Assembly: GCA_050331295.1 (NCBI GenBank)
Contig: JBHJGZ010000009.1
Span: 532,194 to 596,193, forward strand
Source of the DNA: Kuafuiihalomonas sp050331295
GTDB lineage: Bacteria > Myxococcota > Kuafuiibacteriia > Kuafuiibacteriales > Kuafuiibacteriaceae
Direction of reading: 5' to 3'
DNA: 64,000 nucleotides
Position 1 is the first letter of the stretch, and every line of letters begins with the position of its first letter. A program made the position numbers and the translations under genes. This document shows positions 44,089 through 52,014 of this stretch, piece after piece. A model generated the notes under the pieces. The model saw only the letters and a program-made list of their open reading frames with translations. It did no database searches and was not told where the DNA came from.

Positions 44089-45417
44089 TCAGGCCCCGAA
44101 GAACGCGGCGTGAAGAGCGGGGACCGCACGGGCCACGTCGGCGTCGGCCATCATGACGCCGAGATTCATCGAATGGGCGCCGTGGCTGATCATCCCCACT
44201 TCGACCTCGGCCTCCGCCAAGGCCTGAAACACTCGGGCGCTGATAAGGGGTTCCGACCGGATTTTGCGGCCGACGATGCATACGAGGGCGCGCTGCCTCA
44301 TGACCTCGACGCGGCCAAAACTCCGAAGCTTCGCCAAGAGGACCTCGTCGTCGAGGGCCTCACGGGTCGTCATGGAGACTGTGACTTCCGACGTGGAGAT
44401 CATGTCGAGGTCGACCTGTGCGTCACCCAGCAGGCCGAAAACTCGAGCCAAGAAGCCCGGCTGACCAAGCATCGTCGAGCTCTCGATGGTGAGGACCGTC
44501 TGATGCTCCTTGTAGGCGATCGAGGTGATCTCGCCGATCGTCTGGTGGCCCTCGGCTTCCGTGATCACCGTCCCAGGGTGAGTTGGACGGTTGGTGTTCA
44601 GGACGCGGACGGGAACGTTCCGCTCCATGGCCGGAACCAAGGTGCTCGGGTGGAGCACGCGTCCACCGTAGCGAGCAAGCTCACTTGCCTCGGCAAAGCT
44701 CATGTGTGGGATGTTGCGCGCACCTGGGACTAAGTTTGGGTCCGCCGTCATGACGCCATCCGTATCGGTCCAGATCTGACATTCCTCCGCGCCGAGAGCG
44801 GCGGCGAGTACGGCGGCGGAGTAGTCCGACCCGTTGCGTCCGACGGTGGTGATGTCGCCCCGGGCGGTCTGGCCGACGAAGCCGGTGATCACCGGCACGG
44901 TCCCCTTCCGCAACTCGCCTTCGAGCCGTGACGGGATCAGACGATAGGCTTCGGGTGTGGGCCTCGCAGACCCGTGGTGGGCGTCCGTCACGAATCCGAT
45001 GTCGAACGCATCAAAGGCTTTCGCGTCCAGGCCCATCGAGCACAGGACATGGGCGACGACCCGCACGCTCATCCGCTCGCCGAAGCTCTGAACGAGGTCG
45101 CGGATCCTGGGCGTCATCTCACGGAGCAAACTGATGCCGCGGAGCGTATCCAGAAGCTCCTGATACAGGGTCTCGAGCTCCGACTCCGGAAGCCCGACGT
45201 CCGAAGCGATGGTCCTTTGCCGGCGGATGACCTCTTGTCCGGCTTGCTGGCCCGTCTGTGCTCGACGGGCCTCTTGGAGCAGAAGGTCGGTCACTCCCCT
45301 ATGGGCCGAGCATACGACCACCGGTCGACGGTCGCTCCGGTCAGCGATGATGTGGGCGGCCTTCTCTATCTGCGGTCGGTCCGCGAGGCTCGAGCCTCCA
45401 AACTTCATCACCAGCAC
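44089..45417 (-). CDS. lysC: Aspartate kinase
   Basis: A 442-residue aspartokinase, first enzyme of the lysine, threonine, methionine and diaminopimelate pathway. It has the N-terminal KFGGSSLAD motif (5-13), a helical insert (about 40-120), GFVGQTARGDITTVGRNGSDYSA split around residues 196-218, and WTDTDGVMTADP. The C-terminal 140 residues form two ACT domains (IESSTMLGQPGFLARVFGLL; SEPLISARVFQALAEAEVEV) for feedback control by an amino acid. The length is of the monofunctional type; no homoserine dehydrogenase is fused. GTG at 45417, with an ATG three codons later. It faces the ZIP-like gene. Confidence 0.95.
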   Translation of the reverse strand: MLVMKFGGSSLADRPQIEKAAHIIADRSDRRPVVVCSAHRGVTDLLLQEARRAQTGQQAGQEVIRRQRTIASDVGLPESELETLYQELLDTLRGISLLREMTPRIRDLVQSFGERMSVRVVAHVLCSMGLDAKAFDAFDIGFVTDAHHGSARPTPEAYRLIPSRLEGELRKGTVPVITGFVGQTARGDITTVGRNGSDYSAAVLAAALGAEECQIWTDTDGVMTADPNLVPGARNIPHMSFAEASELARYGGRVLHPSTLVPAMERNVPVRVLNTNRPTHPGTVITEAEGHQTIGEITSIAYKEHQTVLTIESSTMLGQPGFLARVFGLLGDAQVDLDMISTSEVTVSMTTREALDDEVLLAKLRSFGRVEVMRQRALVCIVGRKIRSEPLISARVFQALAEAEVEVGMISHGAHSMNLGVMMADADVARAVPALHAAFFGA

Positions 45418-45554
45418 GGCCGCGTAACCCGCTCCGGTCTTTTCGAGGAGTCAACCGGGTTTCGAACCGAGGCGCCCTTTTCTCGAGTCGAGCTTCGGGT
45501 TTGGTATGGAACGCAAGCCGGAGCAGAATTCGGCGGAGACGGGATGAACCTGAG

Positions 45555-47858
45555 GTGAAGCGGCTGCGTGTGCGGTTGAAGGCATCGCGCCTCGAGGAGG
45601 TGGCCGACACGTTCGGCCATCGCCTCAGATCGTCGGGCGTCCGGCTGCCGGCCAAGGTAAGCCTGCCGCCCGAAACCGAGGTCTCAGTGCTGCTCCTGTA
45701 CCGCGATGGTTCTCACGCGTTCGAAGGCCTCGGACGGGTCCTTCGCTGCGTGGAGGCCGAGAAGGAAAAGACCACGTTCGAGATGGACCTGGAGTGCAGC
45801 TGGTCTCCTGCGTCCCAGGCCAAGGTGGACCTGGTTCTGGCCGAGGTCCATCAGAGCCGGATGGTCACCCGGCCCGATCTGACCTCCGACCTCGAGGCAA
45901 CGGTGGTCAATCCGGAACCGATTCCGGCGCCGGTCGATTCAACGAGAGATGTCCTCCAGGTGCCGCAGGTTCCGCTCCTGCTCGGCGCCCCCGAATCCTC
46001 GCCCGATGCCGACCCGCTGCACGAACCCCCCGACCCTTCGGAGTCGAACGATTGGGAGATGAGTCCCCCACCGGCCCACTACGCCGCGTCGGCGACGCCC
46101 CCCACGCTTTGGGACGAGTCGCAAGAAGCTGCGAGCACCGAGGCTCCGGCCGAAGCGCTGGAGTCGGGGGAGGTGACGCCTCTGGCCCGGATCGAGCTGG
46201 TCCGAAACCATCCCTTCGAGTTCGAGGGCACTCCGGAACCCAAGCCGATGCGCAGCATCGGCAGCCTTCCGGGACAGATGGACGAGCCGACCCTCGAATC
46301 CAAGAGCCGATTGGTGGTGGGCATCGACTTGGGCACGGCATGGATCCGGACCGCGGCCGTGGTGGACGAACGGGTTCAGGTCGTACCGACCCGCCGAGGA
46401 CTGCCTTCTCTGCCCTCGGTGGTGCACATCGAACCGTCCGGCAAGACGATCGTCGGGGACCCGGCTGCACGACGAGCGGAACGAACGCCGGAATACGGCG
46501 TCCGGGATCTCCGGCGACTCATGGGCCATCCCCATGACTCGGCGACGGTCCGAAGCCTTGCGGGTCGCCAATGGTTTCAGTTGGTCCCTGGGGAGGCCCA
46601 CGAGGCGGCCGTCCGGATCGGAGATTTTCGGATTCCGCTGGAAGAGATCACGGCGCTTCTCCTGAAGGAGGTTCGGGAGGGTTGTGCTTTGGTGCTCCCG
46701 GATCGGGTGAACCGGTCGGTCTTGACGGCTCCTGGTTGGGCTGGCCCGCGGACCCGAGCCTCGGTTGCGCGTGCAGGTCGACTTGCAGGGCTTCATGTCG
46801 AGCGAGTGGTGGGGGAAGCCGCAGCGTGTGCCATCGCATTCGCAGAAGCCAATCCCACCCTGGCGGAGAACGTTTTGATCATCTCGATGGGAGCCGGGCA
46901 CCTGGACCTCGGTATGGCTCAGGTCGAGGGGGGTCGGGTTCGCATGCGGGCGGTGGGGGGTACACCTCGCTTGGGGGGCGTGGACTTCGACCGTGCCTTG
47001 ACACCGATTTTGACGGAGGCGGTCGAGGATGTGACGGGTGAGAGGCCCGCCGAGACCCCGGAGTTCTGGGCCAGCGTTCAAACCTGCGCACGAGATCTCA
47101 AGGAACAACTGAGCATCAAGAACACGGCGACCGCCGAGCTCATCCAGCCTCTGCTGAACAACGACGCTTTTCGTCTCCACGTCGAACTGACCATCGAACA
47201 GGCGGAGCGCATGTGGGCCCCCCTGGTGGACGGCGTCATGGAGGTCGTTCAGCAGATCCTTCCGGACGGGGGACCCGTGGTGGACCGTGTCTTGCTCGCG
47301 GGTTGTGGGCTGCACCTGCCCCGGCTTCGGCGAAGCCTGCGCGACTTGTTCCCGAAGACGCTCTGGGAGGAGCTCGAACCGGACGCGGCGGCGACGGGCG
47401 CGGCTCTGCTCGGGGACCGCATTCAAGCGGGACGAGAGCCCCGCCTGATCGAGGTGCTGGCGCAGCCGATCCGGGTGGCTTCGCGAAGTCAGGGAGGATG
47501 GTGGATCTTTGACCGCGGCACGGAGGCCCCTTCGGAGAGGACATTTCACGTGCCGATGAGCCATCAGCAGCCCGATGTCGTGGTTCTTCAGGGCCTCGCG
47601 CCGGACGACCGAGAGCCGGTCGGCCGTGTCCACCTGCCGGCGGACGCCCACGGGGAGCTTAGGTTGCTTCTTCGGCTCCAGGCCGACCTGAGGCTCGAGG
47701 CGGTCGTGAATGGGAGCGCCGCCTCGCTGGATCCAGCGGTGGAACCCTCCCGAATCTTGCCTTGGGCCTTCGAGAATGGCGGGTCGAACCCCTCACCGGC
47801 GTCCGGGGGAGCGCCTCGGGGTGCCGGATTGTTTTCCTGGCTCAAGGGACGACGATGA
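45555..47858 (+). CDS. PilZ-like domain fused to an Hsp70/actin-fold ATPase-like domain
   Basis: A 767-residue cytoplasmic protein. Residues about 1-105 follow a PilZ barrel pattern (VSVLLLYRDGSHAFEGLGRVL), without clear ligand motifs. A proline/acid-rich linker spans about 105-255. Residues about 256-620 match the Hsp70 nucleotide-binding domain: phosphate-1 VVGIDLGTAWIRTAAVVD, RGLPSLPSVVH, TAPGWAGPRTRASVARAG, GEAAACAIAFAE and the adenosine motif VLLAGCGLHLPRLRRSL. The second phosphate loop, DLGGGT in DnaK, reads SMGAGH, so ATP hydrolysis may be lost. The C-terminus has a weak substrate-domain-like region and ends SWLKGRR. The GTG start is chosen from homology. Confidence 0.82.
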   Translation: MKRLRVRLKASRLEEVADTFGHRLRSSGVRLPAKVSLPPETEVSVLLLYRDGSHAFEGLGRVLRCVEAEKEKTTFEMDLECSWSPASQAKVDLVLAEVHQSRMVTRPDLTSDLEATVVNPEPIPAPVDSTRDVLQVPQVPLLLGAPESSPDADPLHEPPDPSESNDWEMSPPPAHYAASATPPTLWDESQEAASTEAPAEALESGEVTPLARIELVRNHPFEFEGTPEPKPMRSIGSLPGQMDEPTLESKSRLVVGIDLGTAWIRTAAVVDERVQVVPTRRGLPSLPSVVHIEPSGKTIVGDPAARRAERTPEYGVRDLRRLMGHPHDSATVRSLAGRQWFQLVPGEAHEAAVRIGDFRIPLEEITALLLKEVREGCALVLPDRVNRSVLTAPGWAGPRTRASVARAGRLAGLHVERVVGEAAACAIAFAEANPTLAENVLIISMGAGHLDLGMAQVEGGRVRMRAVGGTPRLGGVDFDRALTPILTEAVEDVTGERPAETPEFWASVQTCARDLKEQLSIKNTATAELIQPLLNNDAFRLHVELTIEQAERMWAPLVDGVMEVVQQILPDGGPVVDRVLLAGCGLHLPRLRRSLRDLFPKTLWEELEPDAAATGAALLGDRIQAGREPRLIEVLAQPIRVASRSQGGWWIFDRGTEAPSERTFHVPMSHQQPDVVVLQGLAPDDREPVGRVHLPADAHGELRLLLRLQADLRLEAVVNGSAASLDPAVEPSRILPWAFENGGSNPSPASGGAPRGAGLFSWLKGRR

Positions 47859-48208
47859 GTGCGGGATATCGAAGTCGTCGCTCGTCTCGTGACCTCAGTC
47901 GTGTCAACGATACGACGCTGTCGATCCGGCGGTTCGGAGCCTGACCGATCGCCGACACCCGGTGAGCGAAGAACTTCGTGCTCGCGCGTGACTTCTCCGC
48001 ACTGGCACGTAGGTTGCTCACACTGGAGGCATGTTCGACGCTTGGCCCTGCTGACGGAAACGCTGATGCGCTGACCATGGTTCGCTTCAAGCGAACCTAC
48101 GCCCGCCCACATCTTCCTGCATGATCTCGGTACGTCATGAGCCTCACTCTGGGAAGGCTCGGGTGCCAGGCTTGCGACCCGTCCTTGGCCGGGATACGTT
48201 CTGACAAC
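47859..48208. other. Intergenic region, 350 bases, structured, no gene
   Basis: Between the PilZ/Hsp70-like gene and the tolQ-like gene. No reading frame here looks real. It can form imperfect stem-loops (GGCG..TCGG pairing with CCGA..CGCC at about 47928-47953; GAGCGAA with TTCGTGCTC at 47964-47983) and holds a 19-base palindrome (48079-48097). A weak sigma-70-like pair, TTGCGA and TACGTT with 17 bases between (48172-48200), lies just before the tolQ-like start. It may be a promoter and leader region or a small RNA. Confidence 0.5.
48079..48097. promoter_or_regulatory. Perfect 19-base palindrome, possible operator
   Basis: GGTTCGCTT-C-AAGCGAACC: two 9-base arms around one base, with no T-run after it. 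The half-site GGTTCGC extended by TAC also occurs inverted near 48009 as CGTAGGTTGC with one base missing. It lies 110 bases before the start of the motor genes. It could be a repressor site or the stem of a short hairpin. Confidence 0.45.
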
Positions 48209-48853
48209 ATGTGGGAGGTATTCAAGACCCTTCAGGCCGGCGGCTTCATGATGTACGTGAACTTCGGCATCTCGATGTCCGTCGTAGCGATCGTCATCCT
48301 GCGGACCTATCAGCTCTGGTTTCAATATCGCATGTCGACGTCGTCGTTCGCCGACTCGGTCGTGGCGTCGGTGGATCAGGGCAATTACGCGAACGCCGTA
48401 CAGCTCGCGAGCCAGAAGGCCCATCATCCCCTCGGCGCCATCATCAAAGACATTTTGCTCAAGGCTGATAAATCCGACAAAGAGATCGAGCGGGCTTACG
48501 AGGCATCATCCTCTCGCGAGATACCGCGCCTCAAGCGATTCACCGCGTACCTGCCGCAAGCCGGTAACCTCGCCACATTGGTCGGACTCTTGGGAACGAT
48601 TCACGGTCTGATCGAAGCGTTCGGCGGCGCGACGGCCGAGGACGCGGCGGAACGACAGCAGGTCCTCGCCAAAGGCATCACCGTCGCGTTCTACAATACG
48701 TTCTTCGGGCTGGCGATCGCAGTCTTCTGCGCGATCACCTTCATCGTTCTCAACGGCCGCCAGAACATGATCCTCGAAGGAATGGAGAACGCCATCAACC
48801 GTATCCGGGAACGCATTCTGGACCGGAACCGTCAGATGCGTTCCGCCCGCTGA
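48209..48853 (+). CDS. TolQ/ExbB/MotA-type proton-channel protein
   Basis: A 214-residue inner-membrane protein with three membrane helices: about 15-35 (NFGISMSVVAIVILRTYQLWF), and two close to the C-terminus, LATLVGLLGTIHGLIEAF and GLAIAVFCAITFIVL. The cytoplasmic domain (about 60-120) includes SREIPRLKRFTAYLPQAGN. TolQ-type proteins form pentamers around a dimer of TolR-type proteins and use proton flow to do work. The ATG at 48209 gives a standard N-terminus; the longer frame from 48137 adds unlikely sequence. Two TolR-type genes follow at once, the same number and order of types as in the myxobacterial gliding motor AglRQS. Confidence 0.92.
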   Translation: MWEVFKTLQAGGFMMYVNFGISMSVVAIVILRTYQLWFQYRMSTSSFADSVVASVDQGNYANAVQLASQKAHHPLGAIIKDILLKADKSDKEIERAYEASSSREIPRLKRFTAYLPQAGNLATLVGLLGTIHGLIEAFGGATAEDAAERQQVLAKGITVAFYNTFFGLAIAVFCAITFIVLNGRQNMILEGMENAINRIRERILDRNRQMRSAR

Positions 48854-48858
48854 TCGCC

Positions 48859-49374
48859 ATGGCTGGAGGAAGCAACGAAGAAGCGACCGCCTTCGACCTG
48901 ACGGCGCTGATGGACATCCTGTCCAACATCATTTTTTTTCTCATGGCGTCTTTCGGAGCGGCGGTCGTGGCCATCGTTCCGGCTTCGGTTCCTACCATCT
49001 CGGAATCGGGTGAGAACGACACCGCGACCGAAGAGGACAAAGTGACCGTCACGATCAAGCTGGATGCCGATGGGGCGGTCGAGATTTCCGCCGCCAACAA
49101 CGAGATGCTCCCCGAAGAGCTCGAGGTGTACGGCAAGAGGATCCCGGGGGTCGACGGGGACATCAACGGAGAAGCGATCGGCCGTCATCTTTGGTCCATC
49201 AAGGACAAGTTCCGCAAGTCGAAGAATGCGGTCCTCGTCTGCGACGAGGAGGTGACCTATCAGATGCTGATCGACACCATGGACGTGACCCGGGAACGAG
49301 AGATGGAAGTGGACGGCAAGCCTGTCGTACCCGCTATGTTTCCTGCCATCGTCGTCTCTTCAATGGCGAGGTGA
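48859..49374 (+). CDS. TolR/ExbD-type motor protein 1
   Basis: A 171-residue bitopic protein. The short cytoplasmic start (MAGGSNEEATAFDLTALMDI) leads into one membrane helix (about 18-42, LSNIIFFLMASFGAAVVAIV). The aspartate in ALMDI, at the mouth of the helix, is the proton-carrying residue of the family. The periplasmic domain (about 60-165) starts with an acidic stretch and is strand/helix. It begins 5 bases after the tolQ-like stop and ends 3 bases before the second tolR-like gene. The acidic insert DTATEEDK distinguishes it from the next protein. Confidence 0.9.
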   Translation: MAGGSNEEATAFDLTALMDILSNIIFFLMASFGAAVVAIVPASVPTISESGENDTATEEDKVTVTIKLDADGAVEISAANNEMLPEELEVYGKRIPGVDGDINGEAIGRHLWSIKDKFRKSKNAVLVCDEEVTYQMLIDTMDVTREREMEVDGKPVVPAMFPAIVVSSMAR

Positions 49375-49377
49375 CCC

Positions 49378-49881
49378 ATGAGTCTGGGGCAAAAGAAAAA
49401 GAAGAAGAGCTTGGTCGATCAGGGAGGGACCAATCCGACCGGGTTCAACTTGATCGCTCTCATGGACATCCTGTCCAACATCATCTTCTTCTTGATGGCG
49501 TCGTTTGGGGCCCAAACCCTCGATTTGACCTCCGTACAGAAGGTGAAGATGCCGAAGTCGACCTCGGAGCTCTCCCTCAAGATGTCTCTTTCCGTGGCGG
49601 TTGGGCTCAACGAAATCTTCGTGGAAGACGAGCCGGTCGGTAAGCTGGACAATGGCCGGTTGACCGACCTGGACAAGGATCGATTCGTTCCGTCCTTGGA
49701 GAAAGCGCTCCGCCGGGTGACGGCTCAGCGTTTGGCCAAGAACGAGCGGCCCAAGGAAGAGGACGAGGTCATCCTATTCATTGCGGACAAGCGCTTGAAA
49801 TTCGAGACCATCGACCGAGTGATGAAGACGTGTGCTAAGGCGGGATTCACCAAGTTTCGTTTCACGGTTTCGAAGGGGTGA
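49378..49881 (+). CDS. TolR/ExbD-type motor protein 2
   Basis: A 167-residue paralogue of the preceding protein with a basic N-terminus (KKKKKS), then FNLIALMDILSNIIFFLMAS, nearly identical in the membrane helix to protein 1 and again with the essential aspartate. The periplasmic domain (about 60-165) differs and is more basic. Two different TolR-type subunits with one TolQ-type subunit would allow a mixed dimer in the motor. The last 20 bases overlap the end of the convergent gatB gene. Confidence 0.9.
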   Translation: MSLGQKKKKKSLVDQGGTNPTGFNLIALMDILSNIIFFLMASFGAQTLDLTSVQKVKMPKSTSELSLKMSLSVAVGLNEIFVEDEPVGKLDNGRLTDLDKDRFVPSLEKALRRVTAQRLAKNERPKEEDEVILFIADKRLKFETIDRVMKTCAKAGFTKFRFTVSKG

Positions 49882-51328
49882 TTCCTTCATCGGTACGCTC
49901 AAAGCTCGTCGACGCTTGAGCCTGTTCTCGGATGAAGCGTTTGACCTCCTGTGGGCTGGCGCGTCCGTGGCTCAGGCCCATGACCTGACCCACGAAGAAC
50001 GACTCGAGCTTTACTTTGCCGTTGCTGAACTCGGTCCACGTGTCGGGGTGCCGAGCCACCACGATTCGAATCAGTCGCCCCAGCTCTTCTGGGTCTTGGA
50101 TAGGTTGAAGCTCGGCCAAAAGTTCGCTGAGGCTGTCTTTCTGCATGGCCAAGCGCTCCAAGACGGTGGCCTGGATGGCAGCGGTGATCTGGTTGTCCGC
50201 CCTCATTCGACACAGAGAGCGGATGTCCTCCGGCCGAAGCGAGAGCTTGCTCCCGACCTCCGGCACCCTCTGCGCCAGCCCCAGTCCCACCGACTTGAAC
50301 AGACGGGCGGCCTCGAGGATCACCACAGGCGAGCCGGCGCCGACCTCGTCCACCAGACGGGCCCACACCGGCAGGCGGGCGAGCGTCCTGGCGGTTTCCT
50401 TCGGCATCGACAGCGCTCGCCAACGAGCGACCCGCTGTTCGGGAAGCTCCGGTAGCTCCGCGCGGAGGCGCCGAAGTCGGCTCGAGCCCACCCTAAGGGC
50501 GGGAAGGTCGGGTTCCGGCAGGAATCGATACTCCAAGGCCGTCTCCTTGGCTCGGAGCGCGAACGTCTTTCGGGCTTTTCGGTCCCACCCTCGCGTCTCC
50601 GCCCGGAACGCCACGGCTCGACGATGCAAGTCGAGTTGTCGATCGATCTCGGCCGAGACCGCATCCTCCACGAACCGGAAGCTGTTGAGATTCTTCAGTT
50701 CGCATCGGGGACCCGCAAACCCCGTGGACGAATCTCGGATGGATACATTCGCATCACATCGAAGTTCCCCCTCTTCCATTCTTCCCTCGTTGAGACCCAA
50801 GGTAACCGCGAGGGTGTGAAGGCCGCGGTAGGCTCCCGCTGCTTCCGCGCCCGACGAGAGTTCTGGGGCGGTGACCACTTCAGCCAGAGGAACACCGGCT
50901 CGGTTGTAATCGACGAGGACTCGGCCTTCTTCGAGCTTGTGGCGCCCCGCGTCTTCCTCGAGGTGCACGCGCTGAACCCGGACTTCGCCACCTTCCCAAC
51001 GCAGTGTGCCGTTGAGCGCCAATGGTGGCTCCTGCGTAATCTGATATCCCTTGGGGAGATCAGGATAAGTATAGTGCTTGCGAATAAAGACGCTGCGTGG
51101 AGAAATCTCGGCTTCGAGGGCCAAGGCCAGTCGGAGTCCGGCGTCTACCGCCTCAGGCTGCAACACGGGCAACTCCCCCGGTATTCCGAAGCAGTAGGAC
51201 GAAATGATGCAGTTGGGTCCGACCTGCTTCAAGTCGACGCTGCCCACCTCGACAGGCGTGAACAGCTTGCGAGATGTGATGAGTTGTACGTGAAGCTCGA
51301 GACCAACCACTGCGACGGGGCGCGTCAT
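49862..51328 (-). CDS. gatB: Asp-tRNA(Asn)/Glu-tRNA(Gln) amidotransferase subunit B
   Basis: A 488-residue subunit of the GatCAB complex, which corrects mischarged Asp-tRNA(Asn) or Glu-tRNA(Gln). It has the kinase-like core with GLELHVQLITSRKLF (about 9-23), PGELPVLQ, RKHYTYPDLPKGYQITQ, HLEEDAGR, VDYNRAGVPLAEVV and EGELRCDANVS, a cradle domain, and a C-terminal YqeY-like helical domain (about 340-470) with MRADNQITAAIQATVLERL. Normal length. gatA and gatC are not in the window. It starts 4 bases after a small membrane-peptide gene. Its 3 prime end overlaps the motor operon by 20 bases. Confidence 0.95.
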   Translation of the reverse strand: MTRPVAVVGLELHVQLITSRKLFTPVEVGSVDLKQVGPNCIISSYCFGIPGELPVLQPEAVDAGLRLALALEAEISPRSVFIRKHYTYPDLPKGYQITQEPPLALNGTLRWEGGEVRVQRVHLEEDAGRHKLEEGRVLVDYNRAGVPLAEVVTAPELSSGAEAAGAYRGLHTLAVTLGLNEGRMEEGELRCDANVSIRDSSTGFAGPRCELKNLNSFRFVEDAVSAEIDRQLDLHRRAVAFRAETRGWDRKARKTFALRAKETALEYRFLPEPDLPALRVGSSRLRRLRAELPELPEQRVARWRALSMPKETARTLARLPVWARLVDEVGAGSPVVILEAARLFKSVGLGLAQRVPEVGSKLSLRPEDIRSLCRMRADNQITAAIQATVLERLAMQKDSLSELLAELQPIQDPEELGRLIRIVVARHPDTWTEFSNGKVKLESFFVGQVMGLSHGRASPQEVKRFIREQAQASTSFERTDEGITPSKP

Positions 51329-51332
51329 CTTG

Positions 51333-51482
51333 CTAACTCGACCGGTCTGGCCGTGATTTCGCCCGCAGGCCTGCCTGCTTCCGGCGCGCCTGCGTACTGC
51401 TTCGGCTCGCCCTCTTCAAAAGGATGACCGCGATCATCAGGGCGAACACGAGGAGTGCTTTGAGCAACAGACCGACGTCCAC
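51333..51482 (-). CDS. Small single-helix membrane protein upstream of gatB
   Basis: A 49-residue frame from GTG at 51482 to TAG at 51333. It begins VDVGLLLKALLVFALMIAVI (one membrane helix, about residues 3-22), followed by a very basic tail (KRASRSSTQARRKQAGLRAK) ending DRSS, so the tail would stay in the cytoplasm. AAAGGTGA lies about 12 bases upstream, a fair but distant ribosome-binding site. The stop is 4 bases before the gatB ATG on the same strand, which suggests co-transcription. No family recognised; a membrane helix plus positive tail of this kind is unlikely by chance, but the gene is short. Confidence 0.5.
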   Translation of the reverse strand: MDVGLLLKALLVFALMIAVILLKRASRSSTQARRKQAGLRAKSRPDRSS

Positions 51483-51543
51483 TGCGACATGTTCACCTTT
51501 CGTGGCGGCTCGTCAAAGGAGGTTGTGCTATTGTCCGTCGGCA

Positions 51544-52014
51544 ATGGCCTCGCCGCTTCCGGACTCTACGAAGACGCTCCGGATCACCGTACACGACCTC
51601 ATGACTTCCGAGCAGCGGGCGCCGTTGGAGGCGGCGCTGCGAGGATGTCAGGCGGAGGGTCGTTCATTCTCTTTGTTGTTGGTGGGCGGTGGCGACCGTC
51701 TGCCGTGCGAGATGATGCCTCGTCGCGCCATCGCCGTGGGCGTTGCGCCGGGTCTGAGTATCGTGGGCCTGCCTTCGGTGCACATCGACGGAGCGTGCGC
51801 TCTGGCCGAGAGCCTGGTCCGGCGTCCTTCGCTGGCCGACGGTACGCACATCGGCGTCGCGCAACTCATGCCCATGTGTCCGGATCTGGAGTCGATGCTC
51901 GAGCGTGCCGAAGAGGCGCTCCGCATGGCGGACGGTGGCGGTGTCGGTCCCGTCGTCTCCATGCACTGGGCCGACGTTTCGCGTGACCTTCAGCTCGCGT
52001 GGTCCGACGTGTAG
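51544..52014 (+). CDS. GGDEF-like domain remnant, small signalling protein
   Basis: A 156-residue protein. The region about 40-145 follows the second half of a diguanylate cyclase fold: LLLVGGGDRL, ALAESLVRRP, GTHIGVAQLMPMCPDLESMLERAEEALRMADGGG, the last stretch being the typical ALxxAD-type helix (LERAEEALRMA). The catalytic GGDEF motif is absent and the domain is short, so it is not expected to make c-di-GMP; it could be an interaction module. The start at 51544 is the first ATG after the leader-like sequence; longer starts add no recognisable domain. Its end overlaps the end of shc by 25 bases (convergent). Confidence 0.6.
   Translation: MASPLPDSTKTLRITVHDLMTSEQRAPLEAALRGCQAEGRSFSLLLVGGGDRLPCEMMPRRAIAVGVAPGLSIVGLPSVHIDGACALAESLVRRPSLADGTHIGVAQLMPMCPDLESMLERAEEALRMADGGGVGPVVSMHWADVSRDLQLAWSDV

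Noticed and set aside
47842..48090. Minus-strand frame of about 82 residues in the gap before the tolQ-like gene
   Set aside because: Low-complexity Ser/Arg/Ala composition, overlaps the end of the PilZ/Hsp70 gene, starts inside the palindrome; no domain visible.
48859..49881. Possible tandem duplication error of one tolR gene
   Set aside because: The membrane helices are alike but the outer domains and N-termini differ clearly, so these are two real paralogues.
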